Shown: positions 45,432 to 58,656, counted from the first letter of the stretch. The stretch is DNA of 64,000 nt from Glebionis coronaria (GCA_025667525.1 CM046878.1:390604974-390668973); one strand, 5' to 3'. Numbers and translations: made by a program. Notes: generated from the letters alone by a model not told the origin.

Positions 45432-47204
45432 TGATAGGTGTGAAAACACCCATCCTTTTACCACTTATTTCTGGCTAAAACGAGACTAAAACACGTATTT
45501 AATATCATTTGTTTGGAATTATGCGTGGTTTTTGTTTTTATTGTGTTTTCAGAGTCAACCGGATGAATATTGAAGAAAACATGGGATTGCACGGGTTTTA
45601 TCGAAGAAAAAGACTCAAGACGAAGTCTATTGTCCAAGAGATGCAAAAGATTTGAAGTCATTGTGCCTATTTGAAGATTTATCGAAGAAAAGGGCCAAAG
45701 ATGGAAGATTCTTATATGTCGAAGAATTCGAGTCTATTAAACGAAAGATTATAAGACGAGTTAGAATTATTCACCGACACTTCTCAAAATCCAAAGTCGG
45801 AAACGTTTAATTAAAGAAACGAAAAGACTAAAGAAGAAAGAAGAAAAGAAGCCCATGAACAAAGCCCATTCACAAGCCCACAAGCAAACGCCTATAAATA
45901 GGACTTCTCCTCACAATTTTAGAGTTAGTTAGTTTTAGTTTCATTTTTTCACTTTTCTTTCTAGTCTTAGAGAGAGAAAGTTCTCAACTTTCTCTCACTA
46001 AGTTTTCATCTTTCTTTCTTTTAAGCTTTCTAGATTAAACCTTTGTATTGTTGATTTCATTAATCAAGTTTAAGTTTAAGCTTTTAATCTTTCATCTTTT
46101 TCTACCTTTCTTTGATTTTTAGATTAATTTTGGTGCGAATTTCATATGATCCGTGTTGTTCTTAATGATTTCGTGCTTAAAAAGTTAATCTTTTTATGCT
46201 TACTTAAGTTTTCATACGAATAAGCTTTAAGATCTTTGTGCTTATTGGCTTATTTATATGTTTAGCTTAATTACTTTTTAAAAGTTTTCTAAAAAAAAGT
46301 TTATCTTTTTATGGTTTGATTTAAAAGTTTGCTTATTTTAAGTTTAGATAAGTTGTATTTGTGCTTATTCAATCCGTTTCATATTAGATTCGTTCAAAGT
46401 TTTGGTGTTAGCTTAATCGAATAGCTTATTACCCTGGCTTATTTTCGAATCCCTTATAAATCGGAAAAGGTATAAACCCTTTTCCGATTTGGTTCTATCC
46501 GATTATCACACCCCCCTTTATTCCGATCGTCTGATCGGAAAAGGGTTTTGAACTTTCCGATTGTGGGTATTTTAACCCATTCCGATTGCAGCTCCAATAT
46601 TCCGATCCTTTGATCGGATTAGGGTTTTGAAGATTCCGATTAGGGTGGTTTTGTGACATTCCGACAGCAAGTTTTTGTCAACATTCCGATTGGGTTTGTT
46701 TCTAAACATTCCGATCAGAATCTTTTTCGATATATTCCGATTGCTTGGTTTTTATGATATTCCGATTGGCATTTTCTTCAAACATTCCGACAGCCTCGTT
46801 TTTCAACATTCCGATCACGATTGTTCCCCAGTATTCCGATCAGGTTGTATTCCGATCTTATTTTCCGACCAGCATATTCCGATCTGACTTCATTTTGCTT
46901 TCCGATGGTTTGATTTCTTATTTTTACAAAATTTCCAAGTTTTAGATTTATTAAGTGTTCAAGTATTTTTTTTCTAATATAGTCTTTAAGTTTTCAAGCA
47001 TTTATTTTTAACTCGTCTTTTTAGTATAATCTTTAAAACTCTTTTCACTTAACGACATATACATTTATTTACTATTAGCTTAAAGTAGATAACAAACCAA
47101 CCCCTTTTTAGTAACCAAGAACAAACTATTCCACTTTGAACCGTGATCAATTCGAGAAGATACCGAGAACTAAATCTGAACCCCAATGAAAAACAAGTGT
47201 ATCA
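45432..47204 (+). repeat. Right (3') LTR of G1
   Basis: 1773 bp, TGATA...TATCA, uninterrupted. It preserves the empty site of element D at 45835-45839. The ATTCCGA array is at about 46457-46910 and the 13-bp hairpin at 46458-46490. Differs from the left LTR at about a dozen sites by eye. Confidence 0.95.
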
Positions 47205-47209
47205 GTTTC

Positions 47210-49239
47210 ATCACTAGTTTCACAAACATTTCAATCACATGCAATTTTTGAGGGGGAGAATAGTGATTAAAATGTGTCATCTTGGATAAGATCTTTGATA
47301 TAAGGGCTTTCTCTTCCAAATACGTGCAAAAACCATTCATTTTACGATGCACATATGTAGGGGGCGTTTTGGTGATATAGAAAACTTTCAAGGTGTAAAC
47401 ATTGATTTCATCAACACCTTGATTGCATTTTCAAATGGTTTTTCTGGTTACGATATCTATACCCTTCAACACATTAATTCATGACAGTATTGGTGTCAAA
47501 AGGTGGTTAGGTATTCGTCCTATGATCCAACCAGAACCGGATGGATCTTCTCAGGGACAATCCATTAGAACTTAGAAGTCCAGAGGAAAGATGGAGTAGT
47601 AGTGCGTACGGGAAAAATGCCGACCAAGTACTTAAGCTAGCACTGGAATAATCACAACAAGGTGCTAGTTGTGACGTATTGGTAAGCATTGAAGGGGTTG
47701 AAGAATGAAAAAGAAATGTAAGGATAAAGGGTGATAAGAAATAGCCCTCCATACAACTTAGGCAGAAACCGGGTCAACACATCTACTATCAGAATCACTT
47801 TGATGATTTCTGGTATTGAAGACAAAGTATCATGAACCTAGTGATGCAATGCAGAACCCTTCCCAGCCTACTCAAGCTTCTCTCAAAAGAAGTTTGTTTT
47901 ATTGTCACGGAGTTCAACTCATTTCTATCAACTTTCTCACTCCGAGATAGTAGATATTGAAAAGGTGGCAGTCTGCTCAAGCCTCCGATCACCAAATAAA
48001 CGTGCACTTATAGAGTCTAGAGCCAACGAGATTCATCAAAAATCTCATTAGGACACTTATTCCATATATCAATGTTGTTCATCACTAGAACACAAGCGAT
48101 AATATACAGAGTCCTACGCTCTATCCTTGTGATATTGCCAGAACATTCAGAGTGATACTCATTAGTATTCACAGTGATGAATGGAAATCCTTCCAGTGTT
48201 AACATCAAACAACACTGTGGTAGGTCATATGTAAGATTCACTTGAATTGAACATATGTTAACTAGAAAGCAACAGTGGTTTGATTCTTTTGTGAATCAAA
48301 CTCGTTCCAGGTCTCGACGCAATATCTTTATGATCTTGCCAGAACATTCAGAGTAATACTCCTCAGTATTTACAGTGATGAATGGAAATCCTTCCAGTGT
48401 TAACATCAAACAGCACTGCGGTAGGTCATATGTAAGATTCACTTGAATTGAACATATGTTAACTGGAAAGCAACAGTGGTTTGATTCTTTTGTGATTCAA
48501 ACTCGTTCCAGGTCTCGACGCAATATCTTTATGATCTTGCCAGAACATTCAGAGTAATACTCCTTAGTATTTACAGTGACGAATGGAAATCCTTCTAGTT
48601 TCATCATCAAACAGCACTGCGATAGGTAACTTGTGAGATTCTAGTTGAATCAAACTTGTGGCAATTGGAAAGCAACAATGGTTTGATTCTTAATTGAATC
48701 AAACTTGTTCCAGGAAATTGAATTGACGACTTAATCATCAGAATGGAACTGCTTGATTCGCTCTTTACTATGAACTATCTTTCGAGATATTCAAGTATTG
48801 AGAACGGCTACCACAGCCGGAAACCCTGTCAAGGAAGTTCTTTGAACTTACCTAATCACAGGTACAGTATTTGTACTGTATAACGGGAAACCGGAGGAAT
48901 GGAAACGGTGGTGTAACTTCAAGAGTCGTAATTCAAGACCACATGCTCATGTAAATGAAGAAAGCTCAAGAACATCTAAAGACAAAGACTTCCGCTACTC
49001 TGATAATCAAGGGAGTTTGTTAACAAACTTTCAAGACAACACAAAATATGAGTATGTGGGGAAAGACACAAGAACACAAGTAGGTAAAGTTTAAAGATCA
49101 AGTCAAGGCAAAGATCAAAGATCCAAGATCACAAGTCATGAAAGGAACTATTAAAGAACTCTTAAGACAACGAGCTTCAAATTCAACAACATCAAAGAAG
49201 TAAAGTCACATATTACATGACCACCCCTTAGGGGGAGAT
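47210..49239 (+). other. 3' non-coding region of element A, right part
   Basis: About 2 kb without credible ORFs, homologous to the minus strand of 8093-10190 in B. It includes GGGGGAG-type tracts, the 201-bp tandem repeats at 48131-48730 and the polypurine tract AGGGGGAGAT at 49229-49239 beside the LTR. Confidence 0.8.
48131..48730 (+). repeat. Three copies of a ~201-bp tandem repeat
   Basis: The word GATCTTGCCAGAACATTCAG (first copy with one change) begins units at 48131, 48332 and 48533, exactly 201 bp apart. The third copy is more divergent towards 48720. Element B has related copies at about 8680-9100 with a spacing near 203 bp. Confidence 0.9.
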
Positions 49240-49602
49240 TGTTAGCCGTATTTAAAGTGATGGTCATGTAATATACCTTTGTGAAGCTCGTGGAAAATGC
49301 TACATAATGGTGTTGAGAGTTCTAGTATAATGTTTGGTATGTAACGGGAATTAGTCCCGAACACACAAATGAGGAAGGCCTTCTATACCTTACCCTTGTA
49401 GTATAAAAGGCACTAAACACCTCATTTGTGTGTGTGTGTTTTCCATTTCATAGATTGTAGAGAGAGAAACATTTGTCTTTCTCTCACTAGGATTTCATAA
49501 CCTTTTTGTTTTCTCTTTATTCTTCATCTAATCTAATCTTTCTTTTTGGTTTAATTCATGATGGTATTCGTATTTGGTTAAGCCGTGTGCATTAGTTCTA
49601 CA
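49240..49602 (+). repeat. 3' LTR of element A
   Basis: 363 bp, direct repeat of 10202-10564, followed by ACTTG (49603-49607). TATAAAA at 49402-49408. Confidence 0.92.
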
Positions 49603-49607
49603 ACTTG

Positions 49608-50289
49608 AGTTCATAGACTTTGAATGTCTTGATGAATCCACTCAAGTGTAAGAAGATTTCTCTTCTTTTGCTGAGAGTAAGGGCACGAAATCGTACACTC
49701 CCCCGTGAATATTAATCCGGGTTGTAATCTGAAAGTGATTACAAGCCATTGTGTTGAGCTCAAAATGTTGAATGTTTTGTGACAAGCTCAACCCATGATA
49801 GATTGGTCTACATGTTTGTTAGGATAAGTTATCTTTAAAGATACACTTTCCTTTATTTGAGGTCCGAGTTACAGTCTGACATATAACTGTAAATCGTTTA
49901 CATGAGCTTAAAAACTTGGATTGCTTTTAATGAAAGCTCATGACCGAGAATTTTAATTATCCCGTTGTTGAGGATAAGTTATCAACCATGATCAACTTTC
50001 CTTTCTTTGAGGCACGAGTCACAATCTGAAGTAATTGTAAATCATCAAAATGACATATTTTGAAAAATATTTACAACTTTCATTCGAGCTTTATGTACAC
50101 ACTCGTGTCGTTATTGAGCGACATTTCTAGGTACGTCCATATTATCGATACTGAAAGACATGTCGAGAAGAATATTTTTGGTATTTTGAAGGTTTTTCCA
50201 TTTTTTATTTTTTTCTATGGATATTTATGTTTTATTATATTTTTGTGTTTTCTCAAGTTTTCCGAAAATAATCCAAAATAGAATTTTAT
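49608..50289 (-). other. Start of the 3' non-coding region of element B and the pol deletion junction
   Basis: Homologous to 19200-19760 of element A in inverted orientation. On the minus strand it follows directly after the gag C-terminus at about 50250-50300. All of protease, integrase, RT and RNase H is therefore missing. Confidence 0.75.
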
Positions 50290-53200
50290 ACAGCAGAAGA
50301 AGGTGATACATAATGTACAGAATTGGAACCCGTTGAGGAAGAAGTGGGTTCAGAATCTCGTGAGGTACTTGCAAGAACAGAAGAAGAGTTTGCACAAATA
50401 CTAGTATTAGGAGTAACAAATTCCTTTTCAGTGTGTAGAACAGTAGCATTGGTGCTGGCGCAGGTGTCATCACTCTTCTCTATTGGAATCCACTTAAGAC
50501 CAACTTCCGTGAAGATCTGACCCGTTGGTTTCCACTAAAGACTAGATTTAGGAGTAGTTTTCTCCTACACAGCGGAAGACTTCTTTGGAGAGAAACTATG
50601 TCCTTTTTTAATCCACGTTTCAGATTTGTTGTTATTGCTTTTCTTTGCGATGGGTTTGAATCTCCTTGTTGTCTTATGGGATTCTGCATTCGATCTTCGT
50701 TCAAAAGAACGAGATTTGACCTTATAGAGGTATTGCAAAATGCAATGGTCATGATTTCTATTGTGAATTCCCTTTATGCAAGTGGGGCATACGGGGAATT
50801 TGGAATTCATAAAAGTACTTGTATTCCTTAGTTTCCCAAATCGTTCAGGCGTAGTGTTCGAAACATGACTATTCATGGATGGTTTCCAATTCCTAGATTG
50901 TTGGTGAGGGATCCTAGGTTTTGGTTGACTACCATTAGGAGTGTGTTGAACTCTAGAGGGATTTGGTGAACTAGCTTTTGAATACACGGGTTTTGCTTTC
51001 TGAATCTTCCCTTTTTGCTTAGCATCCTCTAGGTTGTTGGTATGAACTAAGTCATTTGAACCTACAGATTCCTTTGTGGATGCAAATGTCACACGCTTAG
51101 GAGGAGTCCTAGAAGTGCTAGATGCATTCACATGCTTGGGTTTAGCAACAGTGTGCTTTCTAAATGGAGGAACATAGGGTGAAATGGATGGTTTTGGAAC
51201 ACTTGGTTGCACATCGGTCTTTGGGGGTAACCTATATTTTACATGAGAAGAATTGGAGAAAGGAGTCGGTTTTCCTAAGATGGGTGGCTTTGGATCCTTG
51301 TAGGCATTGGGTTTTCGAACAGCAGGTTTCACAACTTTAGGTTACACATTTTTCCCACCCATTTTGGCAACGAGTTTTTTCAATTCTTCTATCGCTATGT
51401 CCTTTTCTTGCAACTGAGCTTTCAAGTCTGTAATTTCCATACTCTTTTTGTTCATTTCTCGACACAACGTGGAAAGTCTTACTTGCAAGTTATTATCATT
51501 TAGACCTTTTCCTATGTCTTTTGCAAGGCAAGTTCAAGAGAATGACAATTTTTTTGAAGGAAATTAGTTTTGTGTTGAAGTAACTCAAAAGCCTTTTTAC
51601 CAACATTTTCTTTATGTTTCGAAAGCTCAGTTTCAAGACGTTCACACTCTTTGATCTTATCAAGATATTTACATGCAACATCAGAATATTCATCGATATC
51701 AGCACAAGATTGAAGAGTAACACGCAAAATATCTTTGGAGAGAACTTCTTCTAAGAGTAAATCATATTCATCTGAAAAAACGGACTTGTCCATTTGAAGA
51801 TCGTCAATTTCTTTCTCAATAGACTCAACATATTTTAAATCATCAAACATTTCAGACCGAATTAATCTTTCAAATTCAAGAATATTTCTTTTAATGTGGT
51901 CGTGTTCGGTATTAATATTTGTTTGATAAGCAGAGTTATATCTTGAGGAATTTGTTTTTTCCACTCGTCATTTTCTCGTTGTTTCCATTCATTGTCAACA
52001 ATGGATTTAATATTATCAATGTAATGTTGTAGAAACCTAAATGTCTGTCTACTCTTGCTTTTAGAAGCATCAAGAGGCAAGTAGTTGATGAACTTAGAAA
52101 CGTTTGTTTTCTTAGTGGCAAAAGCTTTCTTCCATTGAATTCTTCTTTTTTTGTATTCTAAAAACAATTCCTCACGAGACTTCTGTTTTTGTGTAGTGAA
52201 AAGACCATATAGACTATTCTCATAAGCATAATTGTATGGTTTCACAAACTCTTTATTGACCGCTGATCTACTCTCCTCTTCCCAAAGGGATGTCTCATCA
52301 TAACCAAGAGGACATTCAGGATCGGTCCATTCGGACTCATCCATATAAAGGCGGGGGTTCGCAGCTTGAGCTTGCACAAGATAATCAGGACTTGCAAAGC
52401 TAGCTTGACCCTTAAACATCGATGGAGGTGCTATCATTCTTACGGTTTGAATAGAGTCATGCGTTTTATAAACAACTTTCTTCAAATATTCGACTTGTTT
52501 TTTCTAGTTTTGTTACTTTTCAGTATCTTTTTCATGTCGACTTTTGAAATCTTGTTTTAACGTTTCAACCTCTTGTTTCTTTACCTCGAGAATTTTATCA
52601 GAATCGGTAGTGGTCATAGAAAGCCTTTGTTCAAGTTCGTTAACTTGGGTGGTAGCAAGGTACGTTTTTTGACGTTCATCCATTAATAAGACATTAAATT
52701 GACGTTTCTCTTTGGTTAATAACTCAAGTGTTTCGTTGTATTTCTTTTCAAGATCGTCCTTTTGATTTTTTAACGCACTACCTTGTACCCCTCAAGCTCT
52801 TCGGTCTTTTGAAGAAGCTCAGCTCTATAACTATCAAGGGTCTCATTAGACTTAATTAGAGCAGTTTTGCATTCTTCAAAATTTTGAGTAAGCGTAGTGT
52901 TTGCCTTCTTTAATTGCTTTTGACTCTTTTTAGTTTCTGTGACATCTTTTTGTAAAGTGGCAATTAAATTAGCAAGAGCAATACGCTCCTCATCATCATA
53001 CTCATTTGCATGTTGATCATCGACAGACTCATTATTGTACGTGTCTGAGGGATCAGGTATGGTATTGTTATCAACCTTTTCCGTCATACATAGGTCAATA
53101 AGGGTTTGATTTTGATCACAATGCTCATGCGTATTATCATTGGAAAATACATTATATTCATCATTGTGTACCTCTTCCAATGGTTTAGAATCGTAAACAG

Positions 53201-53808
53201 GATCATTATCATAGGAAGGTGTATTGCTGATGACAGTCTCAGGACTGATGCCTTGTGTGCCCATGCTTCTGCTTTCTATCCTATGTATGGTAGGATTTAT
53301 GTTCCGTGATATGAAGCTTTCATTCTCATGACCGGATATTGTACCACCACTTGCTTTGAACCATCTTTATATCTCTTGTTCGTGAATTATTGTTTTGTTG
53401 ACATAGGTTGCAATGAAGTCAATGTTCTGGTGATCAAATCTCTGGAGGAGAGAGTATCCAATCCATTATTCCTTTTGAAGCACTCCCTTGTACTCGGAGA
53501 CTCGATGAATTCAGAGTAAAATTGTACTGCAAATATTGTCTTGAGTTCAGTCAAAGTGGTCTGACATTCACTACCAATGAGCCTTTGTTTGACAAGTTGT
53601 GTGGCAAGTTTATCCATGGTTTGGGAGAATGTTCTTGTGAAAGTGATAGTGGATTCACCTAAGACTCGTAAAACTCTTGATATGGACTCAAAGTTGATCG
53701 AAGTCCTCTAATACCGTTCATTGAACTTTCTCTCATGATACTTGTTTGTTGTTGTAATCGTTCCATCTCGAGAGTTGTCACTTCTGAACACTCAGTGCTC
53801 TTTTCCAT
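50290..53808 (-). pseudogene. Gag-like coiled-coil reading frames of element B
   Basis: On the minus strand an ATG at 53806-53808 opens MEKSTECSEV. Reading frames then change several times: 53617-53387, 53264-52770, 52485-51862, 51964-51512 and 51332-50565. The segments match the C-terminal two thirds of element A gag: an acidic PVYDS region, a MIAPPSMF...AQAANPRLYMDE block, long heptad-rich helices, then a basic proline-rich part with GKPTPFSNSS and a WKPTG-like end near 50530. I see no UBN2 domain or CCHC knuckle; the first 170 codons do not resemble A. The sequence ends at a stop near 50290 before any protease. The product could at most be a coiled-coil structural protein, and this copy is broken. 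Confidence 0.75.
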
Positions 53809-54835
53809 GATGATGGTGTCTCAATTGATGAAGTGACTTCGGATCTTAAGTTGATATGGTGTGATTGAGTTGTTGTTGAAATTCCAAAAATTGCTATTAT
53901 TCTCAATCCGACAATAAATTCTTCAGTCCGACAAAACGGTAAGCCCAAAAAATTTGAATCACCAAATTTTGAAATTGAGTTAGAAATAGCCAATAACTAG
54001 TAGGAAAAATTTTGAAAAATGAAAATTTTAATGAAAAATAAAACCTGAAAAATTTGAAATTTGGCCTAAAAATTTGAATTTTGGTCCGAAAAATTTGAAT
54101 TTTTGGTCGAAAAATTTTTCGCATCGCCAAAATTAGAAAATCGAAGCTTAAATGGCCTAAAGATGGTCTAGTAAAAAATAAATTTACTTGGGTTTTCCCG
54201 CCAAAAAACTCTTTTTTTCTTTCTTTCTTTTTTTTGTTTTTTTTAATCTTCGGGTAAACTATGTTCCGGGACTAGTCTAGATAGTGGCTAAGTCTAAAAA
54301 GAACTCGAACAAAATATCCATCGGAATACCATCTGAATGTTCATCAGAATGTGCATCGGAATGTTCTATCGTAATGTGTCATAGGAATGTTCTATCGGAA
54401 TGATATCGGAATACTTGTCGGAATACCTGTCGGAATACCTGTCGGAATATCTGTCGGAATATCTGTCGGAATACCTGTCGGAATAACCGTCGGAATGTTA
54501 AAACCCTTTTCCGATGGAATTATACCGGAATAACTGTCAGAATCTTAAAGCCCTTTTCCGATGGAATTCCGTCGGAATACTCTTTCGGAATATTGTAACA
54601 GTACCAAAATTTTAGGTAAAAATTTAAGATTTTTGACAAGAAATCCGTGACTTTAACCAACCGAAAGCAACCAAATCCCTACCACAACTATGTAGGAGAT
54701 TTATATCAAGATTTAGAGCATGGAAAACACAAAAAAAAACTTGAATTTGGGAGATGAAATAAAGATCAAATCAAACGAATCAAATGAAAACACAACAACC
54801 AATCACAAAACTACCCCATAGCAATTGATACCAAT
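53809..54835 (-). other. PBS and leader of element B
   Basis: TGGTATCA at 54826-54833 (minus strand) is the primer binding site, adjoining the 5' LTR. The leader parallels that of element A: AAATTT/AAATTC-rich part at about 53990-54180, then the ATTCCGA array at 54300-54600, then a conserved TTGACAAGAAATCCGTGA segment near 54635. Confidence 0.8.
54300..54600 (-). repeat. ATTCCGA array, 12-bp period, in the leader of element B
   Basis: On the plus strand TCGGAATACCTG-like 12-mers repeat about seven times between 54409 and 54497, with looser copies on both sides. Two TCGGAAAAGGG-type words lie near 54500 and 54555 (minus strand). Sense-oriented for B. Confidence 0.9.
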
Positions 54836-55228
54836 TGTTATCCCATATTTGTGATTAAACAAGAAAGAAAGGTAGAAGATAGATGAAGTAGATGAATTCT
54901 AGAGAGAGAAAGTAGTGAGAGAAAGTAGAGAGAATGGTTGGAACTTTTGGAGGATTAGATTAGAGATAGAATATGAAAATGGCCAACACCCTTCCTAACA
55001 TGCTAGGAAGGGTATATATAGTCCACCCACATGCGGGCTTGATTATGGACTATAGTCTAATGGGTTGGGCTTTCCTTTTGGGCTTTAGTTACTTATGAAT
55101 GAACTTTAGCCTAAAGTTAAGCCCGTATAAAACGACTAATCTACTACCTATTACAACGTTCTAATATACGATACATAATTAACATATGACCGAGCATTCT
55201 TGTTTGACTCAATATTTTGAGGCTAACA
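54836..55228 (-). repeat. 5' LTR of element B, also the 3' LTR of element C
   Basis: 393 bp, direct repeat of 7700-8092. Its left side adjoins a PBS (B) and its right side adjoins a CTTCCCCC polypurine tract (C), so it serves two minus-strand elements. Confidence 0.8.
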
Positions 55229-56351
55229 ATTAATCTTCCCCCAATGTGGAGACATACAGAATTACTTACAATGTTCCTAACAAGTAAAAATACAACAAAA
55301 TAAAGTCTTCCAAGGTGCTTCCAATGTTGAGGATATCTTTTAATTCTTCTTGTCTTCATAACTTGTACCTCCGCTTGAATCCTCTTTGTCTTTGCTTGTT
55401 GTGGAACAATTGTAATATGCATTATTCGGATTATCTTCCCCCCAATTCATGCAGCATGTATTAGAAAACTTTCTTCATAGACTTCTTTTTGACGAAGTTT
55501 CTGAATCAGCTTCCCCCCAAACCAATATATGTATCTTAAGCAGATTCTGACACTTTGATGTAGTTTGAACAATCTTCTAGCTCATCGGTTTAAGTACACA
55601 ACGGAAATTAGTAGAAGAACTACACCAAATAATACTGCTTCTATACTGTTTCATGTCGTTTAGGTTATGGTGATAATCCGTTTGGGTAACATGCAGGAAA
55701 TCAGCAACAATTCTTCTCACGCCTGCAGAATACTTCATAAAAATCATATAAAGTGAAGTAGATACCATTCCATGTACACTACTTCCCCCTGGAAGTTGAT
55801 CTGATTACTTCAAAGTACACAATCTTCCCCCATGATGATTTCGAACTCTCGGAAGCATCATTATCGTGGACGTCCATATACTCGAGAAGTTCTTAGTCTT
55901 AAGCAAATGTCTTGAAAAGTTTTGAAGGTCATTGAGAAACTTTGAAAAATTTTGCTTAGACTATGAAGTACCATTGTCGTTGTGTAGCTCAAAAATATCC
56001 CGTGAGAATTGATTGCTGATTCCATCTCTCTCTGTCTAACTTACCAACCTCGAGTTCATTCGACTATTTATTATGACCACATGTGAAGTAAAACCGATAT
56101 TCCAAACTTGAAACTGAAGTATAATCCCCCAAATTTGTTACTTAAGCTTACACTTATGTCGATTAAAGAACGGTGCAGAAACAAGTCTCTTATACCTCTT
56201 GAAGTTATCCACACGAGCAACTGCGTGTGACACTGAGAACTGCAACAAAGCTCCCAAAATGATAGTAATCCATGTCGTCGGCCATCCACCCCTTGACAGT
56301 GGAAACTAGATAATTCAAGTCTCAATCATAAATTTTATCGCCCAAGCAAGT
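55229..56351 (-). mobile_element. Element C: 3' part of a D-like non-coding LTR element
   Basis: It begins with a polypurine tract next to the LTR and contains CTTCCCCC tracts at 55235, 55435, 55510, 55792 and 55824. It aligns loosely with the 3' part of element D (20453-20718 and 32720-33870). No coding sequence. It is cut by G2 at 56352; the predicted G2 target site is CAAGT (56347-56351), whose partner lies outside the window. Confidence 0.7.
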
Positions 56352-57324
56352 TGATATGAGGTTAAATACTCATATCATTTATATCAATAAACCATTAATA
56401 AATGCATGAAATGTATGAAATATGCCTTGTATATGCATTGTTTTTTGTTTCGTGTGTGTAGGTACCAAAGTTCGTGATAACCGACAAAAACCGGCACGAG
56501 TTTGAAGAAAGGATTGACAAAGCCAAATACAAGATCGATTTTAGCGGATTTAATCTTATATGCATTTTATTGGGCTTGTGGGTCCCACATTTGGATTTAT
56601 GGGCTCAAAAGCCCATTTATGAAACAATTTATCTACCTTTAACCATAAAGCCCAAAACATGAGCCCAAATTTAATTTACATTGGACTGATTGAAGTAATT
56701 TGGGTCCAAGTTGTCAAGGCCCAAAAGAGACGAAGGTTCTATATACATTTTATGGTCAAAGACGGGTTAAAAGCCCACAACAAAAAGGGAAAAATAAGGA
56801 GACGGGTGAGTTATAAAGTTTAGGTCAAACCGTATCAAACTCACACATTTATCACCACACAACTTTCTTTCAATAATACCTATGCACATTTTTCCTTTCT
56901 TCTCTTTCACCTTCACAACCAAATAAACGAGATACCTATCTCATCCCCAAACCCTAAAAAATACAAATCAATAAATAAATTGGGGCTTTTATGAAACTCG
57001 TGTGATTCACACGTTTTGTAACTAATTCCCCAAGTTAATCGGAAGCAAGAAGATGGAGGGCATCTTTCTGACGTGGCTCCTCTCTTGCATTTTATTGGCT
57101 AAAACACCTCATACCCCCAATCCACCCAATTAAATCTTGCCAAGTCAGCTATAAACTAACACAAGAAGCACACATTTGTACACCGTGGCGATCCGTGTGA
57201 AGGGAGAGTTATCTACAGCCTTTGGATCAAGATTTGGATGAAAGAGAAGAAAAAGATGCTACTTGAAGGGCTCAGATTGATTCCTCATCACCAACAACCT
57301 TCACCCCCCACCCTCGGGTTATCC

Positions 57325-57332
57325 TATAAAAA
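57325..57332 (+). promoter_or_regulatory. TATA box in the LTR of G2
   Basis: TATAAAAA followed by CCCCTC, about 970 bp from the LTR start. Confidence 0.5.
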
Positions 57333-58656
57333 CCCCTCTTTTCATTGTAAAAATTATCATTTCTTTTCCTTTAATGTTATTATGTCAATTTAGTTTTAGG
57401 TATTTGTAATTTTAATTTTTCAAGTAATGTAATGAAATTATTGATTTAATAAAAGCTTTGAATTTCAGTCTATTGTTTCTTGTGATTTGCTTTAGTTTTC
57501 TGTGAAAGAAATTAAATTACTAATAAATTTAAAACTGATGATATAATTAATAACATGTTATTTGTTAAGCTTAAATTATAGCTTAATTGAATAATTAAAA
57601 AAAGATTACAAGGGAAAAGTTTAACCCACTGTTAAACTTAAATATAACTGTTGGATCGAGTGGTTTGTTTGGTCGAGCCATGATAATGGTATATGGTGAT
57701 TCGATGAATGGTGGTGGCGAAAGGAGGTTCTGATTCTAGTTCTATGTCAGCTCAGCGCTGCACATCGTCCCAAAGGTTTCATCAAAAAGGTTAGGATCAT
57801 TTTTATATTTTATGAATTTCTTAGTTGTAATTGATATTTGGTTTATGATTTTTGCTAATCTGCTTGATTTTGTAAAACTGCTTTGATGTTTGATATGATT
57901 AATGAATATTTAGATTGTATGTTTTAAGTTTGTATGTCTTCTAGTATATTGTTATTTTGATAGTCTGCTATAGCTAGATTTTAGAATGCTGTGATGTTTA
58001 GAAGTTGAATGTCTGCTGAGATGTGATTTGGATTTTGATGCGTTACTTTTACAACTTGATTTGTTGCTCAATATAGGACTGCTGATATTCACTTTTAGAT
58101 TAATGATTTGAATCTGTCTGTTATGATATGTTTATGAGTATGAATGAATGAATTTGCTTGTACTGATAATTGGTTATATATGTTGATTATCTGATATTGA
58201 GTGATTGTTTAGTTACTTTGGGTTTTAATTTACTGATATATTGAACCTTTGAATCTGATTTGATAATGAACTACTTTTAAATTACAATCTGTTATTAAAA
58301 TCTGAATGAGTTGTTATATTGCTGTTATTATAATCAATAAGTTTTATTTTGGCAGGATTAACTGAAATGTTTGTAGTCTTATTTTTCATACATGATTTTG
58401 ATAAATACTGAATGTTATTTGAAATGAAACTTAATTGTCAGGTTGATTTGTGTATTATGGTTTAACTTGACTGTTGTTTTTGCCTGCATTATTGGATATC
58501 TATTATTTTTGTTAATCTGCTGAGTTTTGAACACACAAACTCTTTTAGTCTGTGTGGTAATATTTGATTTATCAGACCTCAAAGATATTCAATCACAAAG
58601 TCACTCCTGTGACTTGCATTTTTAATTTTAATTGTAAAAAAATAATTCAATAGAAA

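Noticed and set aside
48131..48730. 201-bp repeats as a centromeric satellite
   Set aside because: Only three copies, confined to the tail of a Copia element and shared with its relative B.
56474..56662. 62-codon ORF in the LTR of G2
   Set aside because: Short, inside the U3 part of an LTR, with no homology recognised.
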